NCBI GenBank assembly: GCA_017431395.1
Contig: JAFRLD010000027.1
Coordinates: 1-29,381, forward strand
Direction: 5' to 3'
Length of the DNA stretch: 29,381 nucleotides
DNA from: Bacillota bacterium
Lineage (GTDB): Bacteria > Bacillota > Clostridia > Peptostreptococcales > Anaerovoracaceae
Positions within the stretch are counted from its first letter, which is position 1, and each line of letters opens with the position of its first letter. A program made the position numbers and the translations under genes. Shown piece by piece: positions 1-8,939 of this stretch. The notes below the pieces were generated by a model, which saw only the letters and a list, made by a program, of their open reading frames with translations, did not search any database and was not told the DNA's origin.

Positions 1-25
1 TACATATAGAAAGGACATAATAAGC

Positions 26-1786
26 ATGGCAATCCTGAAACGCACCCACATGTGCGGTGACCTCAGAAAAGAAAATATTGGAGAAACAGTATCCCTGAAC
101 GGCTGGGTCGCGAAGAGACGGAACCTGGGCGGACTGATCTTTTGCGATGTGAGAGATAAGACAGGGATCACGCAGGTCGTCTTCAACGACCAGATCCCGC
201 AGGAGCTGTTCGATAAGGCGGACCGGCTCAGAAGCGAGTACGTGGTCGGGGTGAAGGGCACCGTCTGTGAGAGAGAATCTAAGAATCCGGATCTTCCGAC
301 CGGGGACATCGAGATCATAGCGGAGGAGCTGGTGATCTACTCGGAAGCGGAGACGCCGCCGATCTATATCAAGGACGATGACAATGTCGATGATAACCTG
401 CGACTGAAGTATAGATATCTGGACCTGAGAAAGAAGAAGATGCAGGACAACCTGACTTTTCGCGCGCATCTGACGAATATAGCGAGGAACTATTTCGCGG
501 AGAACGGCTTCACGGAGGTGGAGACCCCGATGCTGATCAAGTCCACGCCGGAAGGGGCGAGGGACTATCTGGTGCCGAGCCGGGTCAATCCGGGAAGATT
601 CTATGCGCTGCCGCAGTCGCCGCAGACCTTCAAGCAGCTTCTGATGGTTGGGGGGACCGACCGGTACTTCCAGATCGTCAAATGCTTCCGGGATGAAGAC
701 CTGCGGGCGGACCGCCAGCCGGAATTCACCCAGATCGACCTTGAAATGTCCTTCGTGGAAGTCGATGACGTCATTGAGGTCCAGGAAGGCTTCATGAAGC
801 GCGTCTTCAAGGAGCTCAAGGGGATCGACCTGGTCACTCCGTTCCCGCGGATGACCTGGCAGGAAGCCATGGACCGCTATGGCAGCGATAAGCCGGACAC
901 CCGGTTCGGCTTCGAGCTGCAGGATATCACGGAGCTGGTCAAAGACTGTGACTTCAAGGTCTTCACCGATGCCATCGCAGCGGGCGGAAGCGTCCGCGGC
1001 ATCTGCGTCACCGGCGGAGCACCTGCATATACGAGAAAGAAGATCGATAAGCTGACCGAAGCGATCAAGAGCTATGGGGCTAAGGGCATGGTATGGATGA
1101 AGGTGAACGCGGACGGCGTTTCCTCCTCTGTAAATAAGTTCTTCACGCCGGAAGCTTTGCAGGAGATCGCAGACAAGATGGGCGCTAAGGCGGATGACCT
1201 GATTTTGATCATCAGCGATCAGAACAAGGTCGTCTGGGATACGCTCGGATTTTTGAGACGCCATATAGCCGGGGAGATGGGGCTGCTCGATGATGAACAG
1301 TACAACTTCCTCTGGGTCGTGGACTTCCCGCTGTTTGAATATGATGAGAAGGAGGACCGCTGGTCCGCCATGCACCATCCGTTCACCTCACCGAAGGAAG
1401 AGGACGCGGAGCTCCTTAAGACCGACCCGCACGCCTGCAAGGCGAACGCCTATGACATCGTTCTGAACGGCGTCGAGCTGGGCGGCGGCAGCATCCGTAT
1501 CCATGACCGGGATATGCAGGAGGATATGTTCCGGGCTTTGAATATGGGAGAAGAAGAGATCAACGAGAAATTCGGATTCCTGGTGGAAGCATTCCGTTAC
1601 GGCACACCGCCGCACGGCGGGCTCGCCTATGGACTGGACCGTCTCGTCATGCTCCTTACCGGAGAGAAATCCATCCGTGAAGTCATCGCCTTCCCGAAGA
1701 ACCAGGCGGCCCAGTGCATGGTCAGCGAAGCTCCGGGACTGGTCGACGAACAGCAGCTCGATGAACTTGGGATAAAGCTGAAATGA
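26..1786 (+). CDS. aspS: Aspartyl-tRNA synthetase, bacterial type
   Basis: A cytoplasmic class II synthetase that charges tRNA-Asp with aspartate using ATP. The 586 residues match the usual bacterial length. An N-terminal OB-fold anticodon-binding domain fills about residues 15-105 (SLNGWVAKRRNLGG near 23-36). Class II motif 2 lies at about 220-243 (FRDEDLRADRQPEF), and motif 3 near the C-terminus has GLDR at 536-539. The stretch between motifs 2 and 3 has the length expected for the bacterial GAD insertion. The ATG follows an AGAAAGGAC ribosome site. The stop overlaps the next start as ATGA. Whether it is discriminating, or also charges tRNA-Asn, cannot be told from the sequence. The gene is complete; its promoter lies outside the window or in the 25 bases before it, where I see none. 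Confidence 0.97.
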   Translation: MAILKRTHMCGDLRKENIGETVSLNGWVAKRRNLGGLIFCDVRDKTGITQVVFNDQIPQELFDKADRLRSEYVVGVKGTVCERESKNPDLPTGDIEIIAEELVIYSEAETPPIYIKDDDNVDDNLRLKYRYLDLRKKKMQDNLTFRAHLTNIARNYFAENGFTEVETPMLIKSTPEGARDYLVPSRVNPGRFYALPQSPQTFKQLLMVGGTDRYFQIVKCFRDEDLRADRQPEFTQIDLEMSFVEVDDVIEVQEGFMKRVFKELKGIDLVTPFPRMTWQEAMDRYGSDKPDTRFGFELQDITELVKDCDFKVFTDAIAAGGSVRGICVTGGAPAYTRKKIDKLTEAIKSYGAKGMVWMKVNADGVSSSVNKFFTPEALQEIADKMGAKADDLILIISDQNKVVWDTLGFLRRHIAGEMGLLDDEQYNFLWVVDFPLFEYDEKEDRWSAMHHPFTSPKEEDAELLKTDPHACKANAYDIVLNGVELGGGSIRIHDRDMQEDMFRALNMGEEEINEKFGFLVEAFRYGTPPHGGLAYGLDRLVMLLTGEKSIREVIAFPKNQAAQCMVSEAPGLVDEQQLDELGIKLK

Positions 1787-2967
1787 AACGGATCGGGATC
1801 CTAGGCGGTAGTTTCGACCCGGTCCATACCGGACATGTGAATCTGGCGAAAGACGCGCTCGTGCAGGCAGAACTGGACCAGGTGCTCCTGATCCCGGCCA
1901 GGCTTCAGCCGTTCAAGCAGAACCGCACACCGGCCTCCGGAGAAGACCGGATGGAGATGCTGCGGCTTGCCCTGGAGGATGAGCCTGCCATCGCCCCAGA
2001 CAGCTACGAGCTGGAGCAGGAGGGCGTATCCTACACCTACCTGACGCTTCGCGCCATGCAGGAGAGGTTCGGGCCGGATGCCAAGCTCTACTTTATCACC
2101 GGAGCGGACTCCGTCCTGATGCTGGAATCCTGGATGAATTCGGAGGAGCTTCTGACAAGATACTCCTATATCGCGGGAAGCCGGCCCGGATACAGGGACG
2201 AGGAGCTGGAGAAATGCGTCGAGCATCTCCATGAGGAGTACGGGACCGAGATCCTGCGGATCCATAACCAGCTGTTTGACATCTCCGCCACGGAGATCCG
2301 GGAAAAGCTTGCTGCAGGAGAATCTGTAGATGGGCTGATCCCGGAGAAAGTAGCTGAATACATCCGGGCACACGGGCTTTACCGGGACCGGGGAGACCAG
2401 CCTTTGCAGGAGCTCCAGAGCCGGGGACTCGCCTACATCCGTGAGAACCTGAAACACAGCAGGTACGAACATACGATGCGGGTCCGGGACGAAGCCATCA
2501 AACTCGCCCGCAGGTTCGGAGCAGACGCGGCGAAGGCGGAAACGGCCGCCATCTACCACGACATGGCGAAGAACCTGCCGCAGGATAAGATGGATGAACT
2601 GGTAAGGGAATTCGGGCTGGATGAGAAATATCTGGGGAATCCGAACCTCGCGCACAGCAAGCTGAGCGCCTGCCTGATGCGGCGGGACTTCGGGATCACC
2701 GATACGGACCTGCTGAACGCGGTGGCCTACCATACGACCGGAAGGGCCGGGATGAGCCTTCTGGAGAAGATCGTCTTCCTTGCAGACGCGATCGAACCGG
2801 GAAGAAACTATCCGTCGGTCCATGAAATAAGAGAGATCGCCCAGACCGATCTGGACCTGGCCTGCATACGCATGCTGGAACGGACGATCGCCTACCTGAG
2901 CAAAAAAGGCGCTTTTATCGATTCGGACACGAAAGAAGCGCTCGAAGACCTGATGAAGGATCAATAA
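1783..2967 (+). CDS. nadD: Fused nicotinate-nucleotide adenylyltransferase (NadD) and YqeK-type HD hydrolase
   Basis: A two-domain protein of 394 residues. Residues 1-200 are NadD, which adenylates nicotinate mononucleotide in NAD synthesis. It shows the nucleotidyltransferase motif GSFDPVHTGH at 9-18 and the second motif ISATEIR at 167-173. Residues 205-394 are a YqeK-type HD-domain hydrolase with H230, H259-D260, H291, H317 and D335 as likely metal ligands. In Bacillus YqeK is a separate protein next to nadD and hydrolyses diadenosine tetraphosphate symmetrically. Here one uninterrupted frame joins both, with no internal ribosome site or stop seen at the junction. The ATG overlaps the aspS stop, so translation is probably coupled. 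rsfS follows, as is usual for nadD-yqeK-rsfS. The domain calls are firm; the exact substrate of the HD half is inferred from the family. Confidence 0.94.
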   Translation: MKRIGILGGSFDPVHTGHVNLAKDALVQAELDQVLLIPARLQPFKQNRTPASGEDRMEMLRLALEDEPAIAPDSYELEQEGVSYTYLTLRAMQERFGPDAKLYFITGADSVLMLESWMNSEELLTRYSYIAGSRPGYRDEELEKCVEHLHEEYGTEILRIHNQLFDISATEIREKLAAGESVDGLIPEKVAEYIRAHGLYRDRGDQPLQELQSRGLAYIRENLKHSRYEHTMRVRDEAIKLARRFGADAAKAETAAIYHDMAKNLPQDKMDELVREFGLDEKYLGNPNLAHSKLSACLMRRDFGITDTDLLNAVAYHTTGRAGMSLLEKIVFLADAIEPGRNYPSVHEIREIAQTDLDLACIRMLERTIAYLSKKGAFIDSDTKEALEDLMKDQ

Positions 2968-2998
2968 TAATTTCCGAAAAGGAAGGGAGAATATACGA

Positions 2999-3343
2999 AT
3001 GATAGAACCAAAAGAAATGGCTCAAATGATCGCAGAGACCCTCAGCGCGAAGAAGGCGATGGATGTCATCATCATCGACATCAGCCCGAAATCATCCTTT
3101 GCGGATTATTTCGTCATGGCCTCCGCCGGCAATGAACGGCAGCTGGAAGCGTTCAAAGACCATGTTGAGGACCTGCTCGAACCGATGGAGATCTTCCCGA
3201 AGAGTGTGGAAGGCAAGCGGGATTCCGGCTGGATCCTGATGGACTACGGCGATGTGATCGTCAACATGCTTACGCTGGATATGCGTGAGAAATACAACAT
3301 CGAAAAGATCTGGGGCGACTGCGAGTTCGTCACGGTCGAATAA
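2999..3343 (+). CDS. rsfS: Ribosomal silencing factor RsfS (Iojap family)
   Basis: A small protein of 114 residues that, in the family, binds ribosomal protein uL14 on the 50S subunit and blocks subunit joining when nutrients are short. The typical family blocks are visible: the early [19 protein letters not shown] segment, [19 protein letters not shown], and the closing YNIEKIWGD. Length is normal. A strong GGAAGGGAGA ribosome site lies 31 bases after the nadD-yqeK stop and decides the ATG. It sits between nadD-yqeK and leuS, the common Bacillota arrangement, and is probably cotranscribed with both. Confidence 0.96.
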   Translation: MIEPKEMAQMIAETLSAKKAMDVIIIDISPKSSFADYFVMASAGNERQLEAFKDHVEDLLEPMEIFPKSVEGKRDSGWILMDYGDVIVNMLTLDMREKYNIEKIWGDCEFVTVE

Positions 3344-3372
3344 ACAGATTCTATGGAAGGAAGAAGGAAGCA

Positions 3373-5841
3373 ATGTTAGAGAAGTACAATTTCAAAGAAA
3401 TCGAGAAGAAATGGCAGAAGATCTGGGCGGAGGAAGACGCCTTCCGCGTGACAGAGGATCCGGACAAGAAAAAGTATTATGTTCTGGAGATGTTCCCGTA
3501 TCCATCCGGCAAGCTCCACATGGGCCACGTCAGAAACTACTCCATTGGTGACGTACTGGCCAGATTCAAGACCATGAACGGCTTTAATGTACTGCATCCG
3601 ATGGGTTGGGACGGATTCGGCCTGCCGGCGGAGAACGCTGCCATCCAGCATAACATTGCACCTGCTGACTGGACCTGGTCCAACATCAGCGACATGCAGG
3701 ACCAGCTGAAGCAGATGGGACTTTCCTATGACTGGAACAGAGAAGTGGCCACCTGCCATCCGGAATACTACCGCTGGATGCAGTGGATCTTCATCCAGTT
3801 CTATAAGAAGGGGCTGGCCTATAAGAAAGAGAGCCAGGTCAACTGGTGCCCGAGCTGCCAGACGGTACTGGCCAACGAACAGGTCGTCGACGGCTGCTGC
3901 GAGCGCTGCAAATCCCCGGTCGGCAAGAAAGACCTCTCGCAGTGGTACTTCAAGATCACGGACTATGCGGATCGTCTTCTGCAAAATCTGGACAACCTCC
4001 CGGGATGGCCGGAAAAGGTCAAGACCATGCAGAGAAACTGGATCGGTAAATCCCACGGCGCACTCGCGACCTTCGATGTACAGGACAGAGACGAGAAGCT
4101 GACCGTATTCACCACCAGGATCGACACCATCTACGGTACGACCTTCATGGTACTGGCACCGGAATATCCGGACGTCATTCCTATGGTCGAAGGAACCGAA
4201 TATGAAGCACCGGTCAGAGAATATATCGACCGCTGCGCCCACATGAACGAGATCGAGCGGACCTCCACCACAAACGAGAAGACCGGTGTGTTCATCGGCC
4301 GCTACGCGGTGAATCCGTTCACAAATAAGCCGATGCCGATCTATATCGCGGACTACGTCCTGATGGGCTATGGAACCGGCGCCGTCATGGGCGTACCGGC
4401 ACACGACCAGAGAGACTTTGACTTCGCCAAGAAGTTCGATCTGGAGATCGTTCCGGTCATCGACCCGCAGGATCCGGACGTTGACGTGAACAACCTGACC
4501 GAGGCCTGCGCCGCGGAAGGTATCGTCATCAATTCCGGTGAATTCAACGGGATGAACAACAGGGACGCGATCCAGAAGATCGCCGAAGTGGCGAAGGAGA
4601 GAGGCATCGGAGAGCCGACCATCACCTACCGCCTGCGCGACTGGCTGATCTCCCGCCAGAGATATTGGGGCACCCCGATCCCGATGATCTACTGCGAGGA
4701 CTGCGGCTGGGTACCGGAGAAGGAAGAGAACCTTCCGGTCCTGCTGCCGACCGACGTAGAGTTCACCGGCAAGGGCGAATCTCCGATCGTGACCAGCAAG
4801 ACCTTCGTCGACACCGTATGCCCGATCTGCGGCAAGCCGGCCAAGAGGGAAGTGGATACCATGGACACCTTCCTGGATTCCTCCTGGTACCAGCTGCGGT
4901 ACTGCGACGCAAGGAACACGGAAGAAGCCTTCAACCGGGAGAAGACGGACTACTGGATGAACGTCGACCAGTACATCGGCGGCGTAGAGCACGCCATCAT
5001 GCACCTGATGTACGCGCGTTTCTTCATGATGGCCCTTTATGATCTGGGTCTGGTCAAGGACGAAGAACCGTTCCAGAACCTGCTGACCCAGGGCATGGTC
5101 ATCAAGGATGGCGCCAAGATGAGTAAATCCCTCGGCAACGTCGTCAGCCCGGCAGAGATCATTGAGAAGTACGGAGCGGATACAGCACGTCTGTTCATCC
5201 TGTTCGCGGCTCCGCCAGAACGTGAGCTGGACTGGTCCGACCGCGGTGTCGAAGGATCCTTCCGTTTCCTGAACCGTGTCTACAGGATCGTCTACGACTT
5301 CCCGCAGAAATATGACGTGAAGCCGGGTGCCTATGAGATCCGTAATGACGCGGACCGGAAGATGGCCTATACACTGAACTATACGATCAAGAAGGTCTCC
5401 GAAGACATCGAGGAGAGGTTCAACTTCAACACTGCCATCAGTGCGATCATGGAGCTCGTCAACGAGATGTACAAATACCGCGAGGGCGATGTGAACGAAG
5501 TACTGTACGCCTGTGCGATCCGTACGCTCGTCGTCCTGCTGGCTCCGTTCGTCCCGCACGTAGCGGAAGAGATGTGGGAGCACCTCGGTTATGAAGGCCG
5601 CGCCTATGGACAGGAGTGGCCGACCTATGATCCGGATGCTCTCCAGAAGGACACCATCGAGATCATGGTTCAGATCAATGGTAAAAACAAAGCGAAATTA
5701 AACATCCCTGGCGATGCGACAAGGGAGGATATGCTCCAGATCGCCGCAGAGGATGAGACCATAAGAGGACTGACCGAAGGCAAGACGATCGTCAAGACGA
5801 TCGCTGTTCCTGGAAGACTGATCAACATCGTAGCTAAATAA
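3373..5841 (+). CDS. leuS: Leucyl-tRNA synthetase
   Basis: A cytoplasmic class I synthetase that charges tRNA-Leu and edits misactivated amino acids. The 822 residues fit bacterial LeuRS. The HIGH signature is HMGH at 49-52 (in [11 protein letters not shown]) and the KMSKS signature is at 582-586. The CP1 editing domain lies between about 225 and 420, including the threonine-rich [11 protein letters not shown] stretch and the [15 protein letters not shown] block. CxxC pairs near 158-180 and around 440-490 suggest zinc-binding or zinc-relic loops. A GGAAGGAAGAAGGAAG ribosome region precedes the ATG. There is no room for a T-box leader in the 29-base gap after rsfS, so any leucine-dependent control would have to act upstream of this window. 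Confidence 0.97.
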   Translation: MLEKYNFKEIEKKWQKIWAEEDAFRVTEDPDKKKYYVLEMFPYPSGKLHMGHVRNYSIGDVLARFKTMNGFNVLHPMGWDGFGLPAENAAIQHNIAPADWTWSNISDMQDQLKQMGLSYDWNREVATCHPEYYRWMQWIFIQFYKKGLAYKKESQVNWCPSCQTVLANEQVVDGCCERCKSPVGKKDLSQWYFKITDYADRLLQNLDNLPGWPEKVKTMQRNWIGKSHGALATFDVQDRDEKLTVFTTRIDTIYGTTFMVLAPEYPDVIPMVEGTEYEAPVREYIDRCAHMNEIERTSTTNEKTGVFIGRYAVNPFTNKPMPIYIADYVLMGYGTGAVMGVPAHDQRDFDFAKKFDLEIVPVIDPQDPDVDVNNLTEACAAEGIVINSGEFNGMNNRDAIQKIAEVAKERGIGEPTITYRLRDWLISRQRYWGTPIPMIYCEDCGWVPEKEENLPVLLPTDVEFTGKGESPIVTSKTFVDTVCPICGKPAKREVDTMDTFLDSSWYQLRYCDARNTEEAFNREKTDYWMNVDQYIGGVEHAIMHLMYARFFMMALYDLGLVKDEEPFQNLLTQGMVIKDGAKMSKSLGNVVSPAEIIEKYGADTARLFILFAAPPERELDWSDRGVEGSFRFLNRVYRIVYDFPQKYDVKPGAYEIRNDADRKMAYTLNYTIKKVSEDIEERFNFNTAISAIMELVNEMYKYREGDVNEVLYACAIRTLVVLLAPFVPHVAEEMWEHLGYEGRAYGQEWPTYDPDALQKDTIEIMVQINGKNKAKLNIPGDATREDMLQIAAEDETIRGLTEGKTIVKTIAVPGRLINIVAK

Positions 5842-5852
5842 GATGTCTTCCG

Positions 5853-5884
5853 CCGGGAACAGACCAGCTTTTGCCTGTCCTCGG
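5853..5884 (+). promoter_or_regulatory. Imperfect hairpin in the leader of the RNase J gene
   Basis: Bases 5853-5862 (CCGGGAACAG) pair with 5875-5884 (CTGTCCTCGG), giving nine pairs including one G-U and one A-C mismatch around a 12-base loop. The hairpin fills the gap between the leuS stop and the rnj ribosome site, ending two bases before it. There is no U-run, so it is not a classical terminator. A structure that could control rnj translation or be cut by RNases is an inference. Confidence 0.4.
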
Positions 5885-5886
5885 AA

Positions 5887-5892
5887 AAGGAG
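5887..5892 (+). promoter_or_regulatory. Ribosome binding site deciding the RNase J start
   Basis: AAGGAG lies four bases before the ATG at 5897. An earlier in-frame ATG at 5843 abuts the leuS stop and has no Shine-Dalgarno sequence, so 5897 is preferred. Confidence 0.8.
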
Positions 5893-5896
5893 TACA

Positions 5897-7849
5897 ATGA
5901 CAGAAAAAAAGAATAAAAAAGCGGCAGCGAAAAACACCGGTAAATCGCGGCAGTCCGCCTCCGGTAAGAGGACGGCTACCGCGTCCGGCCGCAGCGCTGC
6001 CCGAAATGCGAAGAACGCGGGCAAAAGCCCGCGGCAGGATCGAAGACAGAGCAAGTCAGCCAAGGCTTCGAAACCGGCGAAACCAACAAAACCAGTGAAG
6101 CCGGCGATTCCGACGAAATCCTCGAAAGCTGAGAAGGCGGTTCGAGGTATTAGTGCGGCCGAAAAGATCCTGCGAAAACCTGCGGCGACCCCGCAGATGC
6201 CGGTACGGATCATCCCGCTCGGCGGGCTGCATGAGATCGGCAAGAACATGACCGTGATCGAATACGGCGATGAGGCCATTATCATCGACTGCGGCCTGTC
6301 GTTCCCGGATGATGAGATGTTCGGTATCGATAAGGTCATTCCGGATTTCAGCTATCTGACAGAGAACAAGAAAAAGATCCGCGGCCTGGTCATCACCCAC
6401 GGACATGAAGACCATATCGGAGGGATCCCGTTCCTGCTCAAGAAGATCAATGTCCCGATCTATGGGATGCGTTTCCCGCTCGGCCTCATCCAGAACAAAC
6501 TGGATGAGCACGGACTGAAGGCAGATATGCATTACGTCAATGCGGGGGATATCTTCCGGCTTGGACGCAGCTTCCGCGTAGAAGCCCAGCGGATCACCCA
6601 TTCCATCGCGGATTCCATCTGCCTTAAGATCGATACGCCGGCAGGCGTGATCTTTCACACGGGCGATTTCAAGATCGACTACACACCGGTGGACGGGAAC
6701 AAGATCGATTTCGGGCGTCTGGCCCAGATCGGCAATGAAGGCGTCCTGCTGATGATGGCGGACAGCACCAACGTGATGCGGCAGGGCTTCACGCGTTCGG
6801 AGATGAAAGTAGGGGAGACCCTGGACATCATCTTTCGCAGCGCCAGAAGCCGGATCATCATCGCCACCTTCTCTTCGAACGTGCACCGGATACAACGTAT
6901 TATAGACATCGCGCTGCAGTGCAACCGCAAGGTCGCCATCTCCGGCCGTTCCATGGTGAACGTCTTCGAGCTCGCCAAGGAACTGGGATATATCCGGATC
7001 CCGGACCACATGCTGGTGGATCTGAACCAGACCAGGAATATCCCGGACGATCAGCTCGTGATCATCACGACCGGCAGCCAGGGAGAACCGATGTCCGCAC
7101 TGGCCCGGATGGCTTCGATGGAGCACAAGGCGATCCGTATCAAAAAAGGCGATATGGTCATCCTTTCCTCCACACCGGTCCCGGGCAATGAGCTGACCGT
7201 GTCCAATGTCGTAGACCGGCTGATCGAGAATGGGGCGGAAGTCATCTATTCCGACATCGCGGAGACCCACGTTTCGGGCCACGCCTGCCGGGAAGAGCTG
7301 AAGCTCATGCATTCCCTGATCCGACCGAAATTCTTCATGCCGGTCCACGGAGAGTACCGTTTCCTTCAGAAACACGCGCAGCTCGCGGAATACCTCGGTA
7401 TGGACCCGGAGAACATCTTCCTGCTGGCCAACGGCGATGCGCTGTCGCTGACAGCGAACCACGCAGTGAAAACGGAGAAGGTCGCTCCGGCGGATGGCGT
7501 GATGGTAGATGGGCTTGGCGTCGGCGACGTCGGCAGCATCGTCCTGCGCGACCGCAGGCTGCTGTCCGAATCCGGACTGATCATACTGGTGGCAGCGATC
7601 GACCGGGATGCGCACGCTTTAGTTTCCGGGCCGGATATCATCACCCGGGGATTCATCTATGCGCGTGAGAACGAAGACCTGATCGACGCCACCTGCCAGA
7701 GGGCAGAAGACGTCATCGTTTCCTACCTGGACCGCGGACAGACGGACTGGAACACGATCAAGACCGCCGTCCGGGAGGAACTCAAGAAATATATCTACAG
7801 CAAAACCAAGAGAACACCGATCATACTGCCGATCTTTCAGGAGGTATGA
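5897..7849 (+). CDS. rnj: Ribonuclease J with a long basic N-terminal extension
   Basis: A metallo-beta-lactamase/beta-CASP ribonuclease that degrades and matures RNA as a 5'-3' exonuclease and an endonuclease in Bacillota. From the chosen ATG the protein has 650 residues. The catalytic core starts near residue 103 (VRIIPLGGLHEIGKN) and carries the metal motif HGHEDH at 168-173. The beta-CASP region and a C-terminal domain follow. About 100 residues before the core form a low-complexity tail rich in Lys, Arg, Ala, Ser and Pro (for example KPAKPTKPVKP near 59-69), absent from Bacillus RNase J1, which begins near the core. The tail is probably disordered and may bind RNA. The stop overlaps or abuts the YlbF-like gene. 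It could be called RNase J1 or J2; no second copy is in the window. Confidence 0.94.
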   Translation: MTEKKNKKAAAKNTGKSRQSASGKRTATASGRSAARNAKNAGKSPRQDRRQSKSAKASKPAKPTKPVKPAIPTKSSKAEKAVRGISAAEKILRKPAATPQMPVRIIPLGGLHEIGKNMTVIEYGDEAIIIDCGLSFPDDEMFGIDKVIPDFSYLTENKKKIRGLVITHGHEDHIGGIPFLLKKINVPIYGMRFPLGLIQNKLDEHGLKADMHYVNAGDIFRLGRSFRVEAQRITHSIADSICLKIDTPAGVIFHTGDFKIDYTPVDGNKIDFGRLAQIGNEGVLLMMADSTNVMRQGFTRSEMKVGETLDIIFRSARSRIIIATFSSNVHRIQRIIDIALQCNRKVAISGRSMVNVFELAKELGYIRIPDHMLVDLNQTRNIPDDQLVIITTGSQGEPMSALARMASMEHKAIRIKKGDMVILSSTPVPGNELTVSNVVDRLIENGAEVIYSDIAETHVSGHACREELKLMHSLIRPKFFMPVHGEYRFLQKHAQLAEYLGMDPENIFLLANGDALSLTANHAVKTEKVAPADGVMVDGLGVGDVGSIVLRDRRLLSESGLIILVAAIDRDAHALVSGPDIITRGFIYARENEDLIDATCQRAEDVIVSYLDRGQTDWNTIKTAVREELKKYIYSKTKRTPIILPIFQEV

Positions 7850-7852
7850 GGG

Positions 7853-7858
7853 AAGGAG
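7853..7858 (+). promoter_or_regulatory. Ribosome binding site deciding the YlbF-like start
   Basis: AAGGAG sits five bases before the ATG at 7864. The alternative ATG at 7846 is only one base from an AGGAGG (7839-7844) and overlaps the rnj stop, too close for good initiation. Confidence 0.65.
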
Positions 7859-7863
7859 ATCAC

Positions 7864-8223
7864 ATGAACGTATATGATCAGGCGCATCAGCTGGCTAAGG
7901 CGATCCGCGAATCCGAGGAATTCAAGCAGTTCGATGCCACGAAGAAACAGATCGAAGCGAATCCGGAGCTTGACCGGGCCCTGAAGGATTTCATGACCAA
8001 ACAGCTCGAGCTTCAGACGGCCCAGATGATGGGACAGGAAGTGGATCAGGAAGCCTTCAACCAGCTGCAGCAGCTCAGCATGGTGCTGATGCAGGATCCG
8101 CTGGCGGCAAATTATCTGCAGTGTCAGATGCGGTTCACCGTCATGATGTCCGATGTCTATAAGATCGTCGGCGAGGTCTCGGATTTCGGTCTTGACGGAC
8201 CATTCAAAAACATGGGGATGTAA
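7864..8223 (+). CDS. YlbF/YmcA (DUF964) family protein
   Basis: A helical cytoplasmic protein of 119 residues. The N-terminal stretch MNVYDQAHQLAKAIRESEE and the following NPELDRALKDFM are typical of the YlbF/YmcA family. In Bacillus, YlbF, YmcA and YaaT form the Y-complex that works with RNase Y in mRNA maturation and affects competence, sporulation and biofilm. A single cysteine near residue 90 sits where family members can carry iron-sulfur ligands, but I cannot assign a cluster. It starts 15 bases after the rnj stop, so it is probably made from the same mRNA, which fits a role in RNA decay. Which paralog (YlbF or YmcA) it matches is not resolved, so no symbol is given. Confidence 0.82.
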   Translation: MNVYDQAHQLAKAIRESEEFKQFDATKKQIEANPELDRALKDFMTKQLELQTAQMMGQEVDQEAFNQLQQLSMVLMQDPLAANYLQCQMRFTVMMSDVYKIVGEVSDFGLDGPFKNMGM

Positions 8224-8234
8224 ATGCGCGCTTC

Positions 8235-8263
8235 TTGACGAATCATGCACGTTTCAGTATAAT
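8235..8263 (+). promoter_or_regulatory. Sigma-A-type promoter of efp
   Basis: A -35 box TTGACG (8235-8240), a 17-base spacer and a perfect -10 box TATAAT (8258-8263) lie in the 88-base gap before efp. The spacing and sequences match the housekeeping consensus closely. The predicted start of transcription is near 8270, leaving about 42 bases of leader. Confidence 0.85.
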
Positions 8264-8311
8264 TAATTGCGTAAGATTCGCAGGATGAGATTAGGAGAAA
8301 GGCAAGATACT

Positions 8312-8872
8312 ATGATTTATGCAGGAGATTTCAGAAAAGGTATTACGTTTGAGATAGATGGCGATCCGCATGTCGTTCTGGACTTCCAGCACGTCAAGCC
8401 CGGCAAGGGAGCCGCGTTCGTCAGAACGAAGCATAAGAACATCCTGACCGGAGCCATCAAGGAAGAATCCTTCAACCCGGAAGCGAAATTCCCGAAGGCC
8501 CATATCGAAACGAAGACGATGCAGTATCTCTACAACGATGGTGAACTGTACTACTTCATGGACCCGGAGACCTACGATCAGATCCCTCTGTCATATGATC
8601 AGGTGGAGGAGGCTATGAAATACCTGAGAGAAAACGATGAGGCGACCATCAAGTTCTATCAGGGCAACGCTTTCCAGGTCGATGCGCCGAACTTCGTTGA
8701 CCTGGTGGTCACCGAAACAGAGCCTGGTGTCAAGGGCGACACGGCAACCAACGTTACCAAGGCAGCGACCGTTGAGACCGGTGCTGTGATCCAGGTCCCG
8801 ATCTTCATCGAAGAGGGCGAACGGATCCAGATCGACACGAGGTCGGGCGAATACCTCGGCAGATCGAAATAA
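8312..8872 (+). CDS. efp: Translation elongation factor P
   Basis: EF-P binds between the P and E sites and relieves ribosomes stalled at proline runs. The protein of 186 residues starts [10 protein letters not shown], the usual family N-terminus, so the ATG at 8312 is chosen over longer in-frame starts. The KOW-like domain I carries the loop tip VKPGKGAAF with Lys32, the position modified in Bacillus EF-P; two OB domains follow, ending in the usual [26 protein letters not shown] (8293-8302) serves as ribosome site. It has its own promoter and terminator and so is a single-gene unit. No EF-P modification enzyme is visible in the window, and the modification type cannot be predicted. Confidence 0.97.
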   Translation: MIYAGDFRKGITFEIDGDPHVVLDFQHVKPGKGAAFVRTKHKNILTGAIKEESFNPEAKFPKAHIETKTMQYLYNDGELYYFMDPETYDQIPLSYDQVEEAMKYLRENDEATIKFYQGNAFQVDAPNFVDLVVTETEPGVKGDTATNVTKAATVETGAVIQVPIFIEEGERIQIDTRSGEYLGRSK

Positions 8873-8880
8873 CGATTTCC

Positions 8881-8909
8881 AGAAAGGAACGATTCGTCGT
8901 TCCTTTTTC
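8881..8909 (+). terminator. Rho-independent terminator after efp
   Basis: AAAGGAACGA (8883-8892) pairs perfectly with TCGTTCCTTT (8897-8906) around a TTCG tetraloop, with the stem running into a short T-run (8904-8908). It lies 10 bases after the efp stop and separates efp from mltG. Confidence 0.85.
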
Positions 8910-8939
8910 AATAGCTATATCTGCGCAGCGAGGTAAAAA

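Noticed and set aside
1..25. A T-box or other leader before aspS, and one before leuS.
   Set aside because: Only 25 and 29 bases are available, with no specifier stem or T-box sequence seen.
3376..5583. A 735-codon antisense open frame through leuS, and similar long ones at 1801-2964, 6056-7615, 11974-13320 and 20297-21535.
   Set aside because: They mirror well-conserved genes on the + strand, carry no recognisable domains, and are expected from GC-rich codon use.
5843..5896. An 18-codon longer start for RNase J.
   Set aside because: It lacks a ribosome site and would span the leader hairpin. ATG 5897 has AAGGAG at good spacing.
8267..8311. A longer start for EF-P.
   Set aside because: The conserved N-terminus starts at 8312, and the ribosome site lies inside the proposed extension.
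8911..8939. A promoter for mltG using a TATAT-like -10.
   Set aside because: No acceptable -35 lies at the right distance, and the site overlaps the end of the efp terminator.
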